Shown here piece after piece: positions 26,561 through 34,811 of a DNA stretch of 64,000 bases (position 1 is the first letter of the stretch; each line of letters begins with the position of its first letter). Made by a program: the position numbers and the translations under genes. The notes under the pieces are model-generated. The model did no database searches. It was not told the origin of the DNA and worked only from the letters and a program-made list of their open reading frames with translations. The stretch lies in contig JBEKYC010000021.1 of NCBI GenBank assembly GCA_049511415.1, positions 29,885 to 93,884 of the forward strand, read 5' to 3'. Origin of the DNA: Bog-159 sp049511415 (GTDB lineage: Bacteria > Acidobacteriota > Terriglobia > Bryobacterales > Bryobacteraceae).

Positions 26561-27760
26561 ATGGCTCAACACGGTTTTGCGCCGCCTTCCGCCAAAGAAA
26601 TAGGACCGGCGCCTCTGTTCAGAGAGCGATTCCGGTTTATCCAACCGACCCTGCCGCCGCTGGAGCGGGTAGTGTCGGCGTATGCGCCTGTTTTCAGGCA
26701 AGGATTGATCACCAACGGCGGCCTGGTCGCAAGGTTGGAGGCTGCCGTCTGTGAGCGGTTGGGTGTGCGTCATTGTGTCGCCGTATCGAGTTGTACCAGC
26801 GGCTTGATGCTGGTCATGAAATCCCTCGGACTGCAGGGCGAGGTCATCTTGCCTAGCTTTACGTTTTTCGCCACCGGACACGCGGCCCTGTGGAACGGTT
26901 TGACTCCGGTATTTGCGGACTGCGATGCCGGGACCTGGAATATCGATCCGCGGGCCGTCGAGCAGGCCATCACGCCGCGCACGTCGGCCATAGTCGCCGT
27001 GCATCTGTACGGCAACCCCGCGCCCGTTGCCGAGTTGGAGTGGATCGCCCAACAGCACGGCCTCAAACTGCTGTTCGACGCCGCACATGCCTTTGGCGCT
27101 GGATACAAAGGTCAGACCGTGGGCCGATTCGGAGATGCGGAAGTATTCTCCCTCTCTCCCACCAAGCTGCTGGTCGCGGGCGAAGGGGGCCTGGTATGCA
27201 CGAATGACGCGCTTCTGGCGCACAAAGTGCGCGCCGGCAGAAACTATGGCGACTTAGGAAGCTATGATCCGATGCTGCTCGGCCTGAATGCCCGTATGAC
27301 GGAGTTCAATGCCGCGCTGGCTCTGGCCGGCTTGGACCTCGTGCCGGCGAAGATACGGAGGCACAACCGGATCGCGGCGCTCTATACCTCCGAACTGGAT
27401 GGCACACCGGGCATCAGCTTCCAGCGCGTGCCGCCAGGCCATGTTTCCACCTACAAAGACTATTCGGTGCGGGTCGATCCGGAAGGCTTCGGGATGACCC
27501 GCGATGAGTTGGCCGTTGCGCTGCTGGCGGAGAACATCGAGACCAAGAAGTACTTCCATCCGCCGCTGCATCAACAAGCCCTTTTCCGCCCTTACTTGGC
27601 GGCCACACCTGGAGCTCTAACCGCCACGGACGAAATATCCGCATCCGTGCTCAGCCTGCCGGTTTACGAATCGCTGCCGCAAAACACTGTGCGGCAAATA
27701 GCTTGGGCGATCCGCAATTCGCAACACCTCGGCCGCGGCCGGGGGGCGCGCGCATGCTGA
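26561..27760 (+). CDS. DegT/DnrJ/EryC1-family PLP aminotransferase
   Basis: A 399-residue PLP-dependent sugar aminotransferase. The PLP-binding stretch is LLFDAAHAFGAGYKG near 170, and the Schiff-base lysine is in SLSPTKLLVAGEGG near 205. The N-terminal region ITNGGLVARLEAAVCERLGV and VAVSSCTSGLMLVMK are typical. It would convert a 4-keto nucleotide sugar to the 4-amino sugar that the adjacent PglD-like enzyme acetylates. It starts eight bases after that gene. Confidence 0.92.
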   Translation: MAQHGFAPPSAKEIGPAPLFRERFRFIQPTLPPLERVVSAYAPVFRQGLITNGGLVARLEAAVCERLGVRHCVAVSSCTSGLMLVMKSLGLQGEVILPSFTFFATGHAALWNGLTPVFADCDAGTWNIDPRAVEQAITPRTSAIVAVHLYGNPAPVAELEWIAQQHGLKLLFDAAHAFGAGYKGQTVGRFGDAEVFSLSPTKLLVAGEGGLVCTNDALLAHKVRAGRNYGDLGSYDPMLLGLNARMTEFNAALALAGLDLVPAKIRRHNRIAALYTSELDGTPGISFQRVPPGHVSTYKDYSVRVDPEGFGMTRDELAVALLAENIETKKYFHPPLHQQALFRPYLAATPGALTATDEISASVLSLPVYESLPQNTVRQIAWAIRNSQHLGRGRGARAC

Positions 27761-29292
27761 AGGCGCTACGCGATTTCACCTGGAAGGCGGCGGCCCCGCG
27801 CATTCTGGTGGATTTCGCGATCGTCCATGCCAGCATGCTGCTGGCTCTGGCTGTCTCCGTCACTTACCGGACCTACCTGGGGCACGGACGCGAAGCCCAA
27901 CAGCTTACCGGGGGATTTCAACACTACTACTTGGCTTTCTTCGGAGTGCTTTCGCCGATCTTTCCGGTGGTGTTTCTGTTTCACGGATTTTATACGCACT
28001 CCCGCGCTTACCTGGGTAAGGAAAAGGCGTGGGTAGTTCTGCGCGGCGTGGCGTTGGCGGTGGCGTTATTCTTCGCCGCCGACTTTCTACTGTTCAAGAT
28101 GCAGAGCACCGCGCGCAGCGTGGCGCTTCCCTTCGCCATGCTGGCGGCCGGCGGATTGTGCGGTGCGCGCCTTGCCAAGGCATGGTTCGAGCGGCGCATT
28201 GCTCTCCGGCGCGATGGCGGCTTGAAGCCTAAGCGCGTGCTGGTGGTTGGCGGCGCCGGTTACATTGGATCCCTGCTGGTGGCACGCCTGCTCCACCGCG
28301 GCTATCAGGTGCGCGTGCTGGATAGTCTTCTCTTTGGCGTGGAGCCGTTACGCGGCGTGATCGGCCACCCCAACTTCGAGTTGATTGCCGGCGATTGCCG
28401 CAATATTCAGGACGTGGTGAAGGCCGTCCGCGGCGCGGATTCGATTGTCCAGTTGGCCGCCATAGTCGGCGACCCCGCCTGCGAGCAAGACCACACTTCC
28501 GCGGTCGAAGTGAATTACGCGGCCACCCGCATGCTGATCGAAATCGCCAAGGGCCACGGCGTCAGCCGGTTGATATTCGCCTCCAGTTGCAGCGTCTACG
28601 GCGCCACCGACTGCGAAGTGGATGAGGAGTCCGAGGCGCGGCCGGTATCCCTCTACGGCCGGACTAAAGTCGATTCAGAACGTGCCCTGCTCGAATCGGC
28701 AACCGCCACATTCCATCCCACGATTCTGCGTTTTGCAACGGTCTTCGGTCTCTCGCCCCGTCCACGGTTCGACCTGGTGGTGAATCTCCTCACCGCCCGG
28801 GCCGCGCGGGATGGCGTCATAACGATCTATAATGGCCGCCAGTGGCGCCCGTTCATTCATGTGCGAGATCTGGTAGAAGCTACGGTGATGGTGCTGGATG
28901 CGCCCCTCGCCCTGGTTGGAGGCCAGATTCTAAACGTCGGCGATTCCACCCTGAATTACACCTTGTCGAGCGTTGCGGATGCCATCCGCGAGGTGTTTCC
29001 GGCAACGCGTGTCGAATATATCGATAATTCGGATTCTCGCAATTACCGGGTCAGTTTCCGGAAGATTCAAAGGAGCATCGGATTTCGCGCCAGTTACTCG
29101 CTGCAAGACGGCATTGAAGAGTTAAAGGCCGCCTTCGAAACGGGGTTGATCGTGAATTACACGGACTTGCTTTACCATAACCAACGCTTCTTACTGTCAT
29201 CCGGAAGCCCAGGACACCGAAGTGAAATCGACGCGCAAGTGATGGCCGCGTTCTCCGGCGCCCTGCATACACCAATCGAGATGGCTAGCTGA
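27754..29292 (+). CDS. Membrane-anchored NAD-dependent sugar epimerase/dehydratase (TM domain-SDR fusion)
   Basis: A 512-residue fusion. Residues 1-150 hold four hydrophobic helices with the GFYTHSRAYLGKEKAW loop, like the N-terminal domain of WbaP and PglF/CapD proteins. From about residue 165 an extended SDR begins: Rossmann motif VLVVGGAGYIGSLLVARLL, Ser in SSCSVYGATD, and catalytic YGRTK near 310. The Ser-Tyr-Lys triad is that of epimerases and dehydratases of the RmlB/GalE class, unlike the TDK-type site of PglF. Its substrate is unknown; it may make the 4-keto sugar for the DegT gene. It ends the operon and overlaps the opposite gene end by eight bases. Confidence 0.82.
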   Translation: MLKALRDFTWKAAAPRILVDFAIVHASMLLALAVSVTYRTYLGHGREAQQLTGGFQHYYLAFFGVLSPIFPVVFLFHGFYTHSRAYLGKEKAWVVLRGVALAVALFFAADFLLFKMQSTARSVALPFAMLAAGGLCGARLAKAWFERRIALRRDGGLKPKRVLVVGGAGYIGSLLVARLLHRGYQVRVLDSLLFGVEPLRGVIGHPNFELIAGDCRNIQDVVKAVRGADSIVQLAAIVGDPACEQDHTSAVEVNYAATRMLIEIAKGHGVSRLIFASSCSVYGATDCEVDEESEARPVSLYGRTKVDSERALLESATATFHPTILRFATVFGLSPRPRFDLVVNLLTARAARDGVITIYNGRQWRPFIHVRDLVEATVMVLDAPLALVGGQILNVGDSTLNYTLSSVADAIREVFPATRVEYIDNSDSRNYRVSFRKIQRSIGFRASYSLQDGIEELKAAFETGLIVNYTDLLYHNQRFLLSSGSPGHRSEIDAQVMAAFSGALHTPIEMAS

Positions 29293-29521
29293 CGATGCAG
29301 CTCCGGCCCTGCCATCCAACCTCAATAACCCGCCCGTCCTCAACCAGCACGGGGACGGCTCGTTGATCCCCTGCCAGAGTTCTCAGCCGGGCGCGCGCGG
29401 CTGCATCGGCCTCCACATCGTATTCCTCAAATTCGCAGCCGCGTAGCTCCAGCCAGTCCCGCATCTCGCCGGTGTAGGGACACCGCGCGGCGCCGTAAAG
29501 CTGATATTTGGCGTTACTCAC
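29285..29521 (-). CDS. Glutaredoxin-like small protein with CPYT site
   Basis: A 78-residue thioredoxin-fold protein. The N-terminal active-site motif is CPYT (near residue 14), of the single-Cys-plus-Thr kind, and the cis-Pro loop is VPVLVEDG. A further Cys stands four residues from the C-terminus. It overlaps the double-SIS gene by eight bases and is last in the hydrogenase accessory operon. Short glutaredoxin-like proteins, some of them selenoproteins, are known beside such genes, but I recall this only in general terms. Its redox partner is unknown. Confidence 0.75.
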   Translation of the reverse strand: MSNAKYQLYGAARCPYTGEMRDWLELRGCEFEEYDVEADAAARARLRTLAGDQRAVPVLVEDGRVIEVGWQGRSCIVS

Positions 29522-30692
29522 GAGCCAGGTCCTCCATGGTTTCGCGCAGGATGTGATAGACCGAGGCCTGCACTTCCTGTATGCGCGGGATGTAATCCGA
29601 CCGCACTACGATCGGGAAATCGGCAAGGCCCCGCCGCAGCACCTCCCCGCCATCGTAGCCCAACAGCGCCGCCGTGACCAACTTCCGCTTGCGGGCCTCC
29701 TCGAGGGCCATAACGATGTTGCGGGAGCCGCCGCTGGTTGAAATGCCGATCACCATATCCCCCGGCCGTGCCTGCGCGATGAGCTGGCGCAGGAAGATCA
29801 CATCGGTGCCTACGTCATTGGCCACGGCCGTGATATTGGCGGGTTCTAGCGCCAGTGAGACGGCGGGAATGGGCCGATAACCTTCGGGCGGAAACACGCA
29901 GTCGAGCGCCCAATCATTGGCGTCGGTAGCAGAGCCGCCATTACCGAACAGAATGAGCTTGCCGCCGTTCGCCACACAGTCGTAGCCCGCTTGCGCGGTA
30001 GCCCGGATCGCATCCGCCTGTTCCCCGGCCATACGCACGCGTAAATCCGCATCGTCCCGCACCTTCAGGTGGATCGACGCGGCCACTTCACCGACCACAT
30101 CTCCGGTCTCCTGCTTCTGCCGGCCGAGGAAGGGATACAGGAAGCCCGCATCGCCGGTATCGAGACCCAGTTCGCGATGTTCAAAAAATACGTGCACGGT
30201 CTCCCAGAGCACGTGATACAGCATCTCGATCAACTCCTGGTGCATGAAAGGGTGCGGAGTGTGGGCGGCGACAGCGTAATCGCCTTCGGCGCCAGGCAGC
30301 GCAAACGTCATGGCCCGCCGCCGGCGCGCGAATTCGAGCGCCGCCAGCACACCGGCATCTCCCTCCGGCGGGCCAAACCCCATCACCATGTCGTCGGCGC
30401 TTACCAGAGCTTCGAGCCACGGCCGGTATGCGATCGACAGGTCCAGTGCCGGCAGCGCGCGCTTGCCGACGATCACCGGATGCACGAACTCCACGGAGAC
30501 ATGCTGCGCGTCCGTGGCGTAGGGTCCCCGCCCGAAGGCCAGCAAACGGCCTCCACGCAGAAAACGCTCCGACATCTCACGGCAAGCCAGCGCCAACCGG
30601 TGGGCCTCCCGCGCGAAGAACTCCTCACAAAGCTGGTTGCGCTCCAGCAGCCGGTCTTCGATGCGTTTGGCCAAATCGCACTTGGCTGTCAT
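29514..30692 (-). CDS. Tandem SIS-domain protein (GmhA-like) of the hydrogenase cluster
   Basis: A 392-residue protein made of two SIS (sugar isomerase) domains. The first is partly degenerate (about 25-190; GGRLLAFGRGPYATDAQH). The second is intact (about 215-390; GGKLILFGNGGSATDANDWA and VIGISTSGGSRNIVMALEEA), close to GmhA/DiaA sedoheptulose-7-phosphate isomerases. Single or double SIS genes are part of several group 1h hydrogenase gene sets, but their role is not known. No sugar pathway gene stands next to it, so a sugar-isomerase function should not be assumed. It follows hypE by 12 bases. Confidence 0.85.
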   Translation of the reverse strand: MTAKCDLAKRIEDRLLERNQLCEEFFAREAHRLALACREMSERFLRGGRLLAFGRGPYATDAQHVSVEFVHPVIVGKRALPALDLSIAYRPWLEALVSADDMVMGFGPPEGDAGVLAALEFARRRRAMTFALPGAEGDYAVAAHTPHPFMHQELIEMLYHVLWETVHVFFEHRELGLDTGDAGFLYPFLGRQKQETGDVVGEVAASIHLKVRDDADLRVRMAGEQADAIRATAQAGYDCVANGGKLILFGNGGSATDANDWALDCVFPPEGYRPIPAVSLALEPANITAVANDVGTDVIFLRQLIAQARPGDMVIGISTSGGSRNIVMALEEARKRKLVTAALLGYDGGEVLRRGLADFPIVVRSDYIPRIQEVQASVYHILRETMEDLARE

Positions 30693-30704
30693 TCCGGTAT
30701 GATC

Positions 30705-31745
30705 CTAGCAAATCCGCGGCAGAGGATCGCCCACCAGCATATCGATCACGCGGGTACCGCCATAACCGGTCGAAACCAGCACTGTGCCGGCGGGTTGCTC
30801 GCGCACTGCGCCAATCATAGCCGCCGCATGCCCTCCGGGCGCGGCGCGCAGGGCCGCCAACGCCGCCTCGGCCCGGTCCGGCGCCACGACCGCCAGAAAT
30901 TGTCCTTCATTCGCAATATGCAGCGGGTCCAAGCCGAGCAACTCGCAAGCGCCGCGCACCGTATCGTGTATGGGGATTTGTTCCTCAGCCAGGCAGATAC
31001 CCAGACCGCAATCGAGGGCCAATTCGTTGAGCGACGTAGCTACCCCGCCGCGTGTGGGATCGCGCATCCAGCGGATTCCACCATCCGCCGCCGCAGCCAT
31101 GGCCTCCACGAGCGGAAGCACCGGACGCGTATCGGAACAAACTTCGGCGTCCAGATCCAGTTCACCACGCGCCAACAAAATGGTGATCCCGTGGTCCCCG
31201 ATCGGTCCCGACAGCAACACGCGATCGCCCGGACGCACCGACGCCGGCGAAACGTTCACACCGGGGATCAGCCGGCCGATTCCGCAACTGCTGATGTACA
31301 TGCGATCGGCCTTGCCGTGCTCCACCACCTTGGTGTCGCCGCCGGTAATCACCACGCCCGCGCGGCGTGCGGCCGCGGCCATCGCGCGCAGTTCAGCCTC
31401 CAGGATCTCGGTCGGCAGACCGGCTTCCAGCACATAGGTGACGACCAGGATCTCGGCGCGGGCGCCCGAGACGGCCAAATCGTTCACCGTGCCGTTGACC
31501 GCCAGTTCACCGATCGATCCACCGGGAAATCGCAACGGCTTCACCACGAAACTGTCCGTGGTGATGGCCAGCCGTGTGCCATTCATCTGCACCAGTGCGG
31601 CATCCCCCAGGGGACCCGTGGCGGCGCCACCGAGCAACGGCACGATCAGGCCTTCGATGAGCTTTCGGCTGGCTTTACCTCCCGCGCCGTGCGCCATCTC
31701 GATCTGTGCGTCACGAAACTTGATCTGGGGAGTCGCTCCCGGCAT
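30705..31745 (-). CDS. hypE: Hydrogenase maturation protein HypE
   Basis: A 346-residue HypE. It dehydrates the carbamoyl group that HypF places on its C-terminal cysteine, giving the thiocyanate that becomes the CN ligand of the Ni-Fe site. The N-terminal family motif IEMAHGAGGKAS lies near residue 15, the ATP-binding AIRS-type region follows, and the protein ends in the required PRIC tail. It is read nine bases after hypD. Confidence 0.96.
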   Translation of the reverse strand: MPGATPQIKFRDAQIEMAHGAGGKASRKLIEGLIVPLLGGAATGPLGDAALVQMNGTRLAITTDSFVVKPLRFPGGSIGELAVNGTVNDLAVSGARAEILVVTYVLEAGLPTEILEAELRAMAAAARRAGVVITGGDTKVVEHGKADRMYISSCGIGRLIPGVNVSPASVRPGDRVLLSGPIGDHGITILLARGELDLDAEVCSDTRPVLPLVEAMAAAADGGIRWMRDPTRGGVATSLNELALDCGLGICLAEEQIPIHDTVRGACELLGLDPLHIANEGQFLAVVAPDRAEAALAALRAAPGGHAAAMIGAVREQPAGTVLVSTGYGGTRVIDMLVGDPLPRIC

Positions 31746-31753
31746 TTGCTCAC

Positions 31754-32884
31754 CTACGACGCCGATGACACGGTCGTGACCAGCGATGCTTTTCGATGCT
31801 CATAGTTATGATACGCCGCGCAGGAGCCCTCCGATGAAACCATCAGCGCGCCCACGGGATGCTCGGGCGTGCACTCGTTCCCAAAGAGTTTGCACTGCGC
31901 CGGCTTCAGTACCCCTTTGAGCACTTCGCCGCACTGCGCCGCCTTCGGGTCGGTGACGCGTATCCCGGGCACCTGGAATCGTCGTTCGGCATCGAAGTCG
32001 GCGTAGCTGTCACGCAGACGCAGCGCCGATTGCGAGATGAAACCCATGCCGCGCCATTCGAAGTACGGTCGGAGTTCGAAAACCTCAGCCATGGCTTTCA
32101 GCGCCGCGCGATTGCCTTCCCAAGGCACCACGCGTTTGTATTGATTTTCGACCTCCACCCGCCCTTCCCTTAGCTGGCGCAGCAGCATCAGGATGGATTC
32201 CAGCATGTCCAAAGGCTCGAAGCCGGATACCACGATCGGCTTCCCCTCATGCCGCGCGATCCATTCATAGGGCCGGCAGCCGATCACCGTCGACACATGG
32301 CCCGGTCCGATGAATGCGTCCAGACGCATATCCGGCGAATCCAGGATGGCGCGGATAGCCGGAATGATCGTAACGTGATTGCAGAAAACGGAGAAATTGC
32401 GCACACCCAAATTGCGCGCGCGCATCAGCGTCAGGGCCGTGGAAGGCGCCGTGGTTTCAAAACCGATGGCGAAGAACATCACGTGCCGGCCGGGGTTGTT
32501 CAGCGCCAGCTTGAGCGCGTCGGCCGGCGAATAAACGATGCGCACGTCCGCGCCGCGGGCCTTGAACTCGAGCGGGCTGCCAAGCGTGCCGGGTACGCGC
32601 ATCATGTCGCCGAAGGCCGTAAAGATTACCTCGGATTGCGCGGTCATGGACAGCCCGTCGTCAATGCGTCCCATGGGCAGCACGCAAACCGGACAACCCG
32701 GGCCGTGGATCAACTCTATATTCGCGGGCAGCAGGTCTTTCAGTCCGAATCGATAGATGGCGTGCGTGTGGCCGCCGCAGACTTCCATCATCCGGTAGTG
32801 CCGGTTCGGATCCGCCAGACGGCGGATCTCCTGGGCAGTCCGGGAGATCAACTCGGGCTCGCGGAACTCATCGACGAATTTCAT
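31754..32884 (-). CDS. hypD: Hydrogenase maturation protein HypD
   Basis: A 376-residue HypD, the iron-sulfur scaffold that works with HypC to assemble Fe(CN)2CO. The conserved cysteine motifs are EVCGGHTHAIYRFG (near 36) and GPGCPVCVLP (near 66). The C-terminal Cys set for the 4Fe-4S cluster is also complete (AAQCGEVLKG, AQCKLFGNEC, GSCAAY). It starts inside the end of hypC (ATGA-type overlap of four bases). Confidence 0.96.
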   Translation of the reverse strand: MKFVDEFREPELISRTAQEIRRLADPNRHYRMMEVCGGHTHAIYRFGLKDLLPANIELIHGPGCPVCVLPMGRIDDGLSMTAQSEVIFTAFGDMMRVPGTLGSPLEFKARGADVRIVYSPADALKLALNNPGRHVMFFAIGFETTAPSTALTLMRARNLGVRNFSVFCNHVTIIPAIRAILDSPDMRLDAFIGPGHVSTVIGCRPYEWIARHEGKPIVVSGFEPLDMLESILMLLRQLREGRVEVENQYKRVVPWEGNRAALKAMAEVFELRPYFEWRGMGFISQSALRLRDSYADFDAERRFQVPGIRVTDPKAAQCGEVLKGVLKPAQCKLFGNECTPEHPVGALMVSSEGSCAAYHNYEHRKASLVTTVSSAS

Positions 32885-33144
32885 CCGTATCCCTCGACCT
32901 CCCGCATTGCCTCTTCATCCTCGCCCAGAATCCGCAGCATGCGCATCTGTTCCGCCGCCTCTTTTTCGCCGATTTTGCTCATGGCGAAGCCCACGTGGAT
33001 CAGGACCCAGTCTCCGGCCCGCGCCGGATCTTCGGATAGCAGTCCGACGTCGATCTTGCGGCGCACGCCTCCCACGTCCACCAACGCCAGATTGTCACGT
33101 TCGGGCAGAAGCTCGACGATTCGTCCAGGGATTGCCAGGCACAT
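32881..33144 (-). CDS. hypC: Hydrogenase maturation chaperone HypC
   Basis: An 87-residue HypC/HupF chaperone that begins MCLAIPGRIVEL, with the essential Cys2 that holds iron after removal of Met1. It carries the Fe(CN)2CO unit between HypD and the large subunit precursor. An AAGGAG lies about eight bases upstream of the ATG. The C-terminal part is rich in Glu and ends EEAMREVEGYG. Confidence 0.94.
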   Translation of the reverse strand: MCLAIPGRIVELLPERDNLALVDVGGVRRKIDVGLLSEDPARAGDWVLIHVGFAMSKIGEKEAAEQMRMLRILGEDEEAMREVEGYG

Positions 33145-33196
33145 GGAATAGCTCCTTCACTCACGAAGTTTCGCGGGGCAGGCGCCGCGCTACTCT

Positions 33197-33763
33197 CTAA
33201 TCCGTCCGCGCTTGAGCCACAATGTCGAACGTGATCTTCAACTCATCCTTCAACTTCAGTGCGCCGCCGGCCACCGACGCCAGCTTGATCCGGTAATCGG
33301 TCTGGCGCACCGAAAAATCACCGAATGCGCGGAGTGTGGGACCGATCAGTGACAACTGCGCCGCCATGCGGTGGGGACGAGTGACACCGTGAAGGGTCAG
33401 GTTGCCGTCGATGGCGATGCGGCCGTTGCCCTGCGAACTGATTGCCGTGCTCTGAAATTCGATTTCGGGATACCGGGTGACCTCCAGCACCTCCTCCTGC
33501 ATGACGCGCGCCATTTCGCGACGGTCCTTGTCACTCATGTCGTTTTCCACGCTCAATGACGCCGTCTGAATCTTCATATGCAGCGATGCCTGTTCGGGAA
33601 CCGCCGGGTCGCCCCGAACCTCGCCACTAAAGCCGCGGATTGCGATTACCGGGTTGTGTCCCATGGCGGACAAGAGTCCGCCGGCAAAGCCCCGTACGGT
33701 GAACCGGCTCACACCCGCGCCTATTATATATTCGGGCGCAGTCGTTTGCGTTAATGGGTTCAC
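33197..33763 (-). CDS. YceI-family polyisoprenoid-binding-like protein
   Basis: A 188-residue YceI family protein with a lipocalin-like beta-barrel. Typical stretches are SRFTVRGFAGGLLSAMGHNP near the N-terminus, the middle LTLHGVTRPHRMAAQLSLIG near 125, and DFSVRQTDYRIKLAS near 155. Characterised members bind long isoprenoids including quinones. No signal peptide is seen, so it is probably cytoplasmic. Its start overlaps the small membrane protein by four bases inside the hydrogenase operon, which suggests a role tied to the enzyme, possibly in handling quinone. That is an inference. Confidence 0.88.
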   Translation of the reverse strand: MNPLTQTTAPEYIIGAGVSRFTVRGFAGGLLSAMGHNPVIAIRGFSGEVRGDPAVPEQASLHMKIQTASLSVENDMSDKDRREMARVMQEEVLEVTRYPEIEFQSTAISSQGNGRIAIDGNLTLHGVTRPHRMAAQLSLIGPTLRAFGDFSVRQTDYRIKLASVAGGALKLKDELKITFDIVAQARTD

Positions 33764-33969
33764 ATGCTTCTCAATTTCATATATTTTTCCAGATCCGGCA
33801 CGGCGGCGCCGAGCAGATTGAGACCGCTCATACCGGCCGCGCCCATGAAACGCCTAACAATAGGGTTGGACAGAACCAGTCCCGCACCGAAGATAACCAG
33901 GGATACTCCCGCCATCATAAACAGTGTGTCTCGGGCTTCGGCGCCTTCGCTGTCATGTTTGTTTTCCAT
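33760..33969 (-). CDS. Small single-helix membrane protein of the hydrogenase operon
   Basis: A 69-residue protein: a short charged N-terminus, one hydrophobic helix (about 17-35; MMAGVSLVIFGAGLVLSNP) and an amphipathic second half ending in DLEKYMKLRSM. It has a strong AAAGGAGG ribosome binding site and is coupled to the YceI-like gene by a four-base overlap. It could be a membrane anchor or docking peptide for the hydrogenase. No motif identifies it further. Confidence 0.7.
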   Translation of the reverse strand: MENKHDSEGAEARDTLFMMAGVSLVIFGAGLVLSNPIVRRFMGAAGMSGLNLLGAAVPDLEKYMKLRSM

Positions 33970-33996
33970 ATCCGTCTCCTCCTTTTGCCAATCTCT

Positions 33997-34515
33997 TCAG
34001 GCCAGCGCGGCGGCCTGATGTTCTTCCGCCGCCTTCGCGCATAACGATTCAATCATAGCGATCGCCGCATCGACCGCCGATTCGACCGGAGCGCTCAGTC
34101 CCATGGCGCCCTCCAGTTCGTCGCCGAACGTAGCGGGCTCGCATCCCACCACTAACAGCTTCCGCGGTTGTCCGCCCAATTCCCGCGCCATCTGAAGCAC
34201 GCGTGCCGGATGCATGCCGTGCCCGTCCACCAAGGGCGTGCCAACATCGGACCCAACGGCATCCGTAACTTCGGGTTCTATCACATAGAGCGCACCCGGT
34301 TCCGCGCCACGGCACGTCGCATCCACCAGGATGACCAGATCGTGCTCCGCAAGCAGCGTATATGCCAAATCCAAACCGCGAATGCCAAAGTCGACCACCC
34401 GCACGCCCTCCGGCAGCGCGCGGCGCGCCAGTCGCCGCGCCACCTCGACGCCGAATGCGTCGTCGCCGAAAAAGATGTTCCCGATGCCCGCAACCAGGAT
34501 GCGCGGCTCGCTCAT
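33997..34515 (-). CDS. Hydrogenase maturation endopeptidase (HyaD/HybD family)
   Basis: A 172-residue nickel-dependent protease that cuts the C-terminal extension of the large subunit after metal insertion. The N-terminal motif VAGIGNIFFGDDAFGVEVA carries the first metal-binding Asp, DFGIRGLDLAYTL the second, and GHGMHPARVLQ the His. The large subunit in this operon has a 21-residue tail after its last Cys-x-x-His, which should be the substrate. It overlaps the next upstream gene by four bases. Confidence 0.93.
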   Translation of the reverse strand: MSEPRILVAGIGNIFFGDDAFGVEVARRLARRALPEGVRVVDFGIRGLDLAYTLLAEHDLVILVDATCRGAEPGALYVIEPEVTDAVGSDVGTPLVDGHGMHPARVLQMARELGGQPRKLLVVGCEPATFGDELEGAMGLSAPVESAVDAAIAMIESLCAKAAEEHQAAALA

Positions 34516-34811
34516 TTGGCCGGCTCCACTTCGTCCGGATCAAAAAAGAAACGGTGGCCCGGCTGCCGCAACATGCCCATGTCGCGGCCGGGGTCCTCTT
34601 CCACCACCACCGCGAGATGAAACTTACCTTCGTAATCCTGCTCGATGCACTCGATGGTCGCTAAGCGGCCCGCTAGCGCCAGGTCAAATATATCGCCGCC
34701 TTGGCGCGGCCGCAGCCGGACGTGATCGCCGGGGCGTAGCTCTACTCCATTGACCGGGAGGCACTCCACGGGCGTCTTTTCTTCCAGGAGTTGCCATTCC
34801 CATTCGTTCAT
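34512..34811 (-). CDS. Unknown 99-residue protein of the hydrogenase cluster
   Basis: An acidic 99-residue protein. The middle part ELRPGDHVRLRPRQGGDIFD followed by LALAGRLATIECIEQDYEG looks like an SH3-like or cupin-like small beta-barrel, and it ends in a conserved-looking GHRFFFDPDEVEP. It lies between the maturation protease and a longer unknown gene, overlapping both by four bases, so a role in assembly of the hydrogenase is likely. No known catalytic residue is seen. Confidence 0.75.
   Translation of the reverse strand: MNEWEWQLLEEKTPVECLPVNGVELRPGDHVRLRPRQGGDIFDLALAGRLATIECIEQDYEGKFHLAVVVEEDPGRDMGMLRQPGHRFFFDPDEVEPAK

Noticed and set aside
30069..31805. Plus-strand open frame of 578 residues opposite the SIS and HypE genes
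   Set aside because: High-GC shadow frame; composition (Arg/His/Gln-rich), no ribosome binding site and no family-like motif. The minus strand encodes clear HypE and SIS proteins over the same bases.
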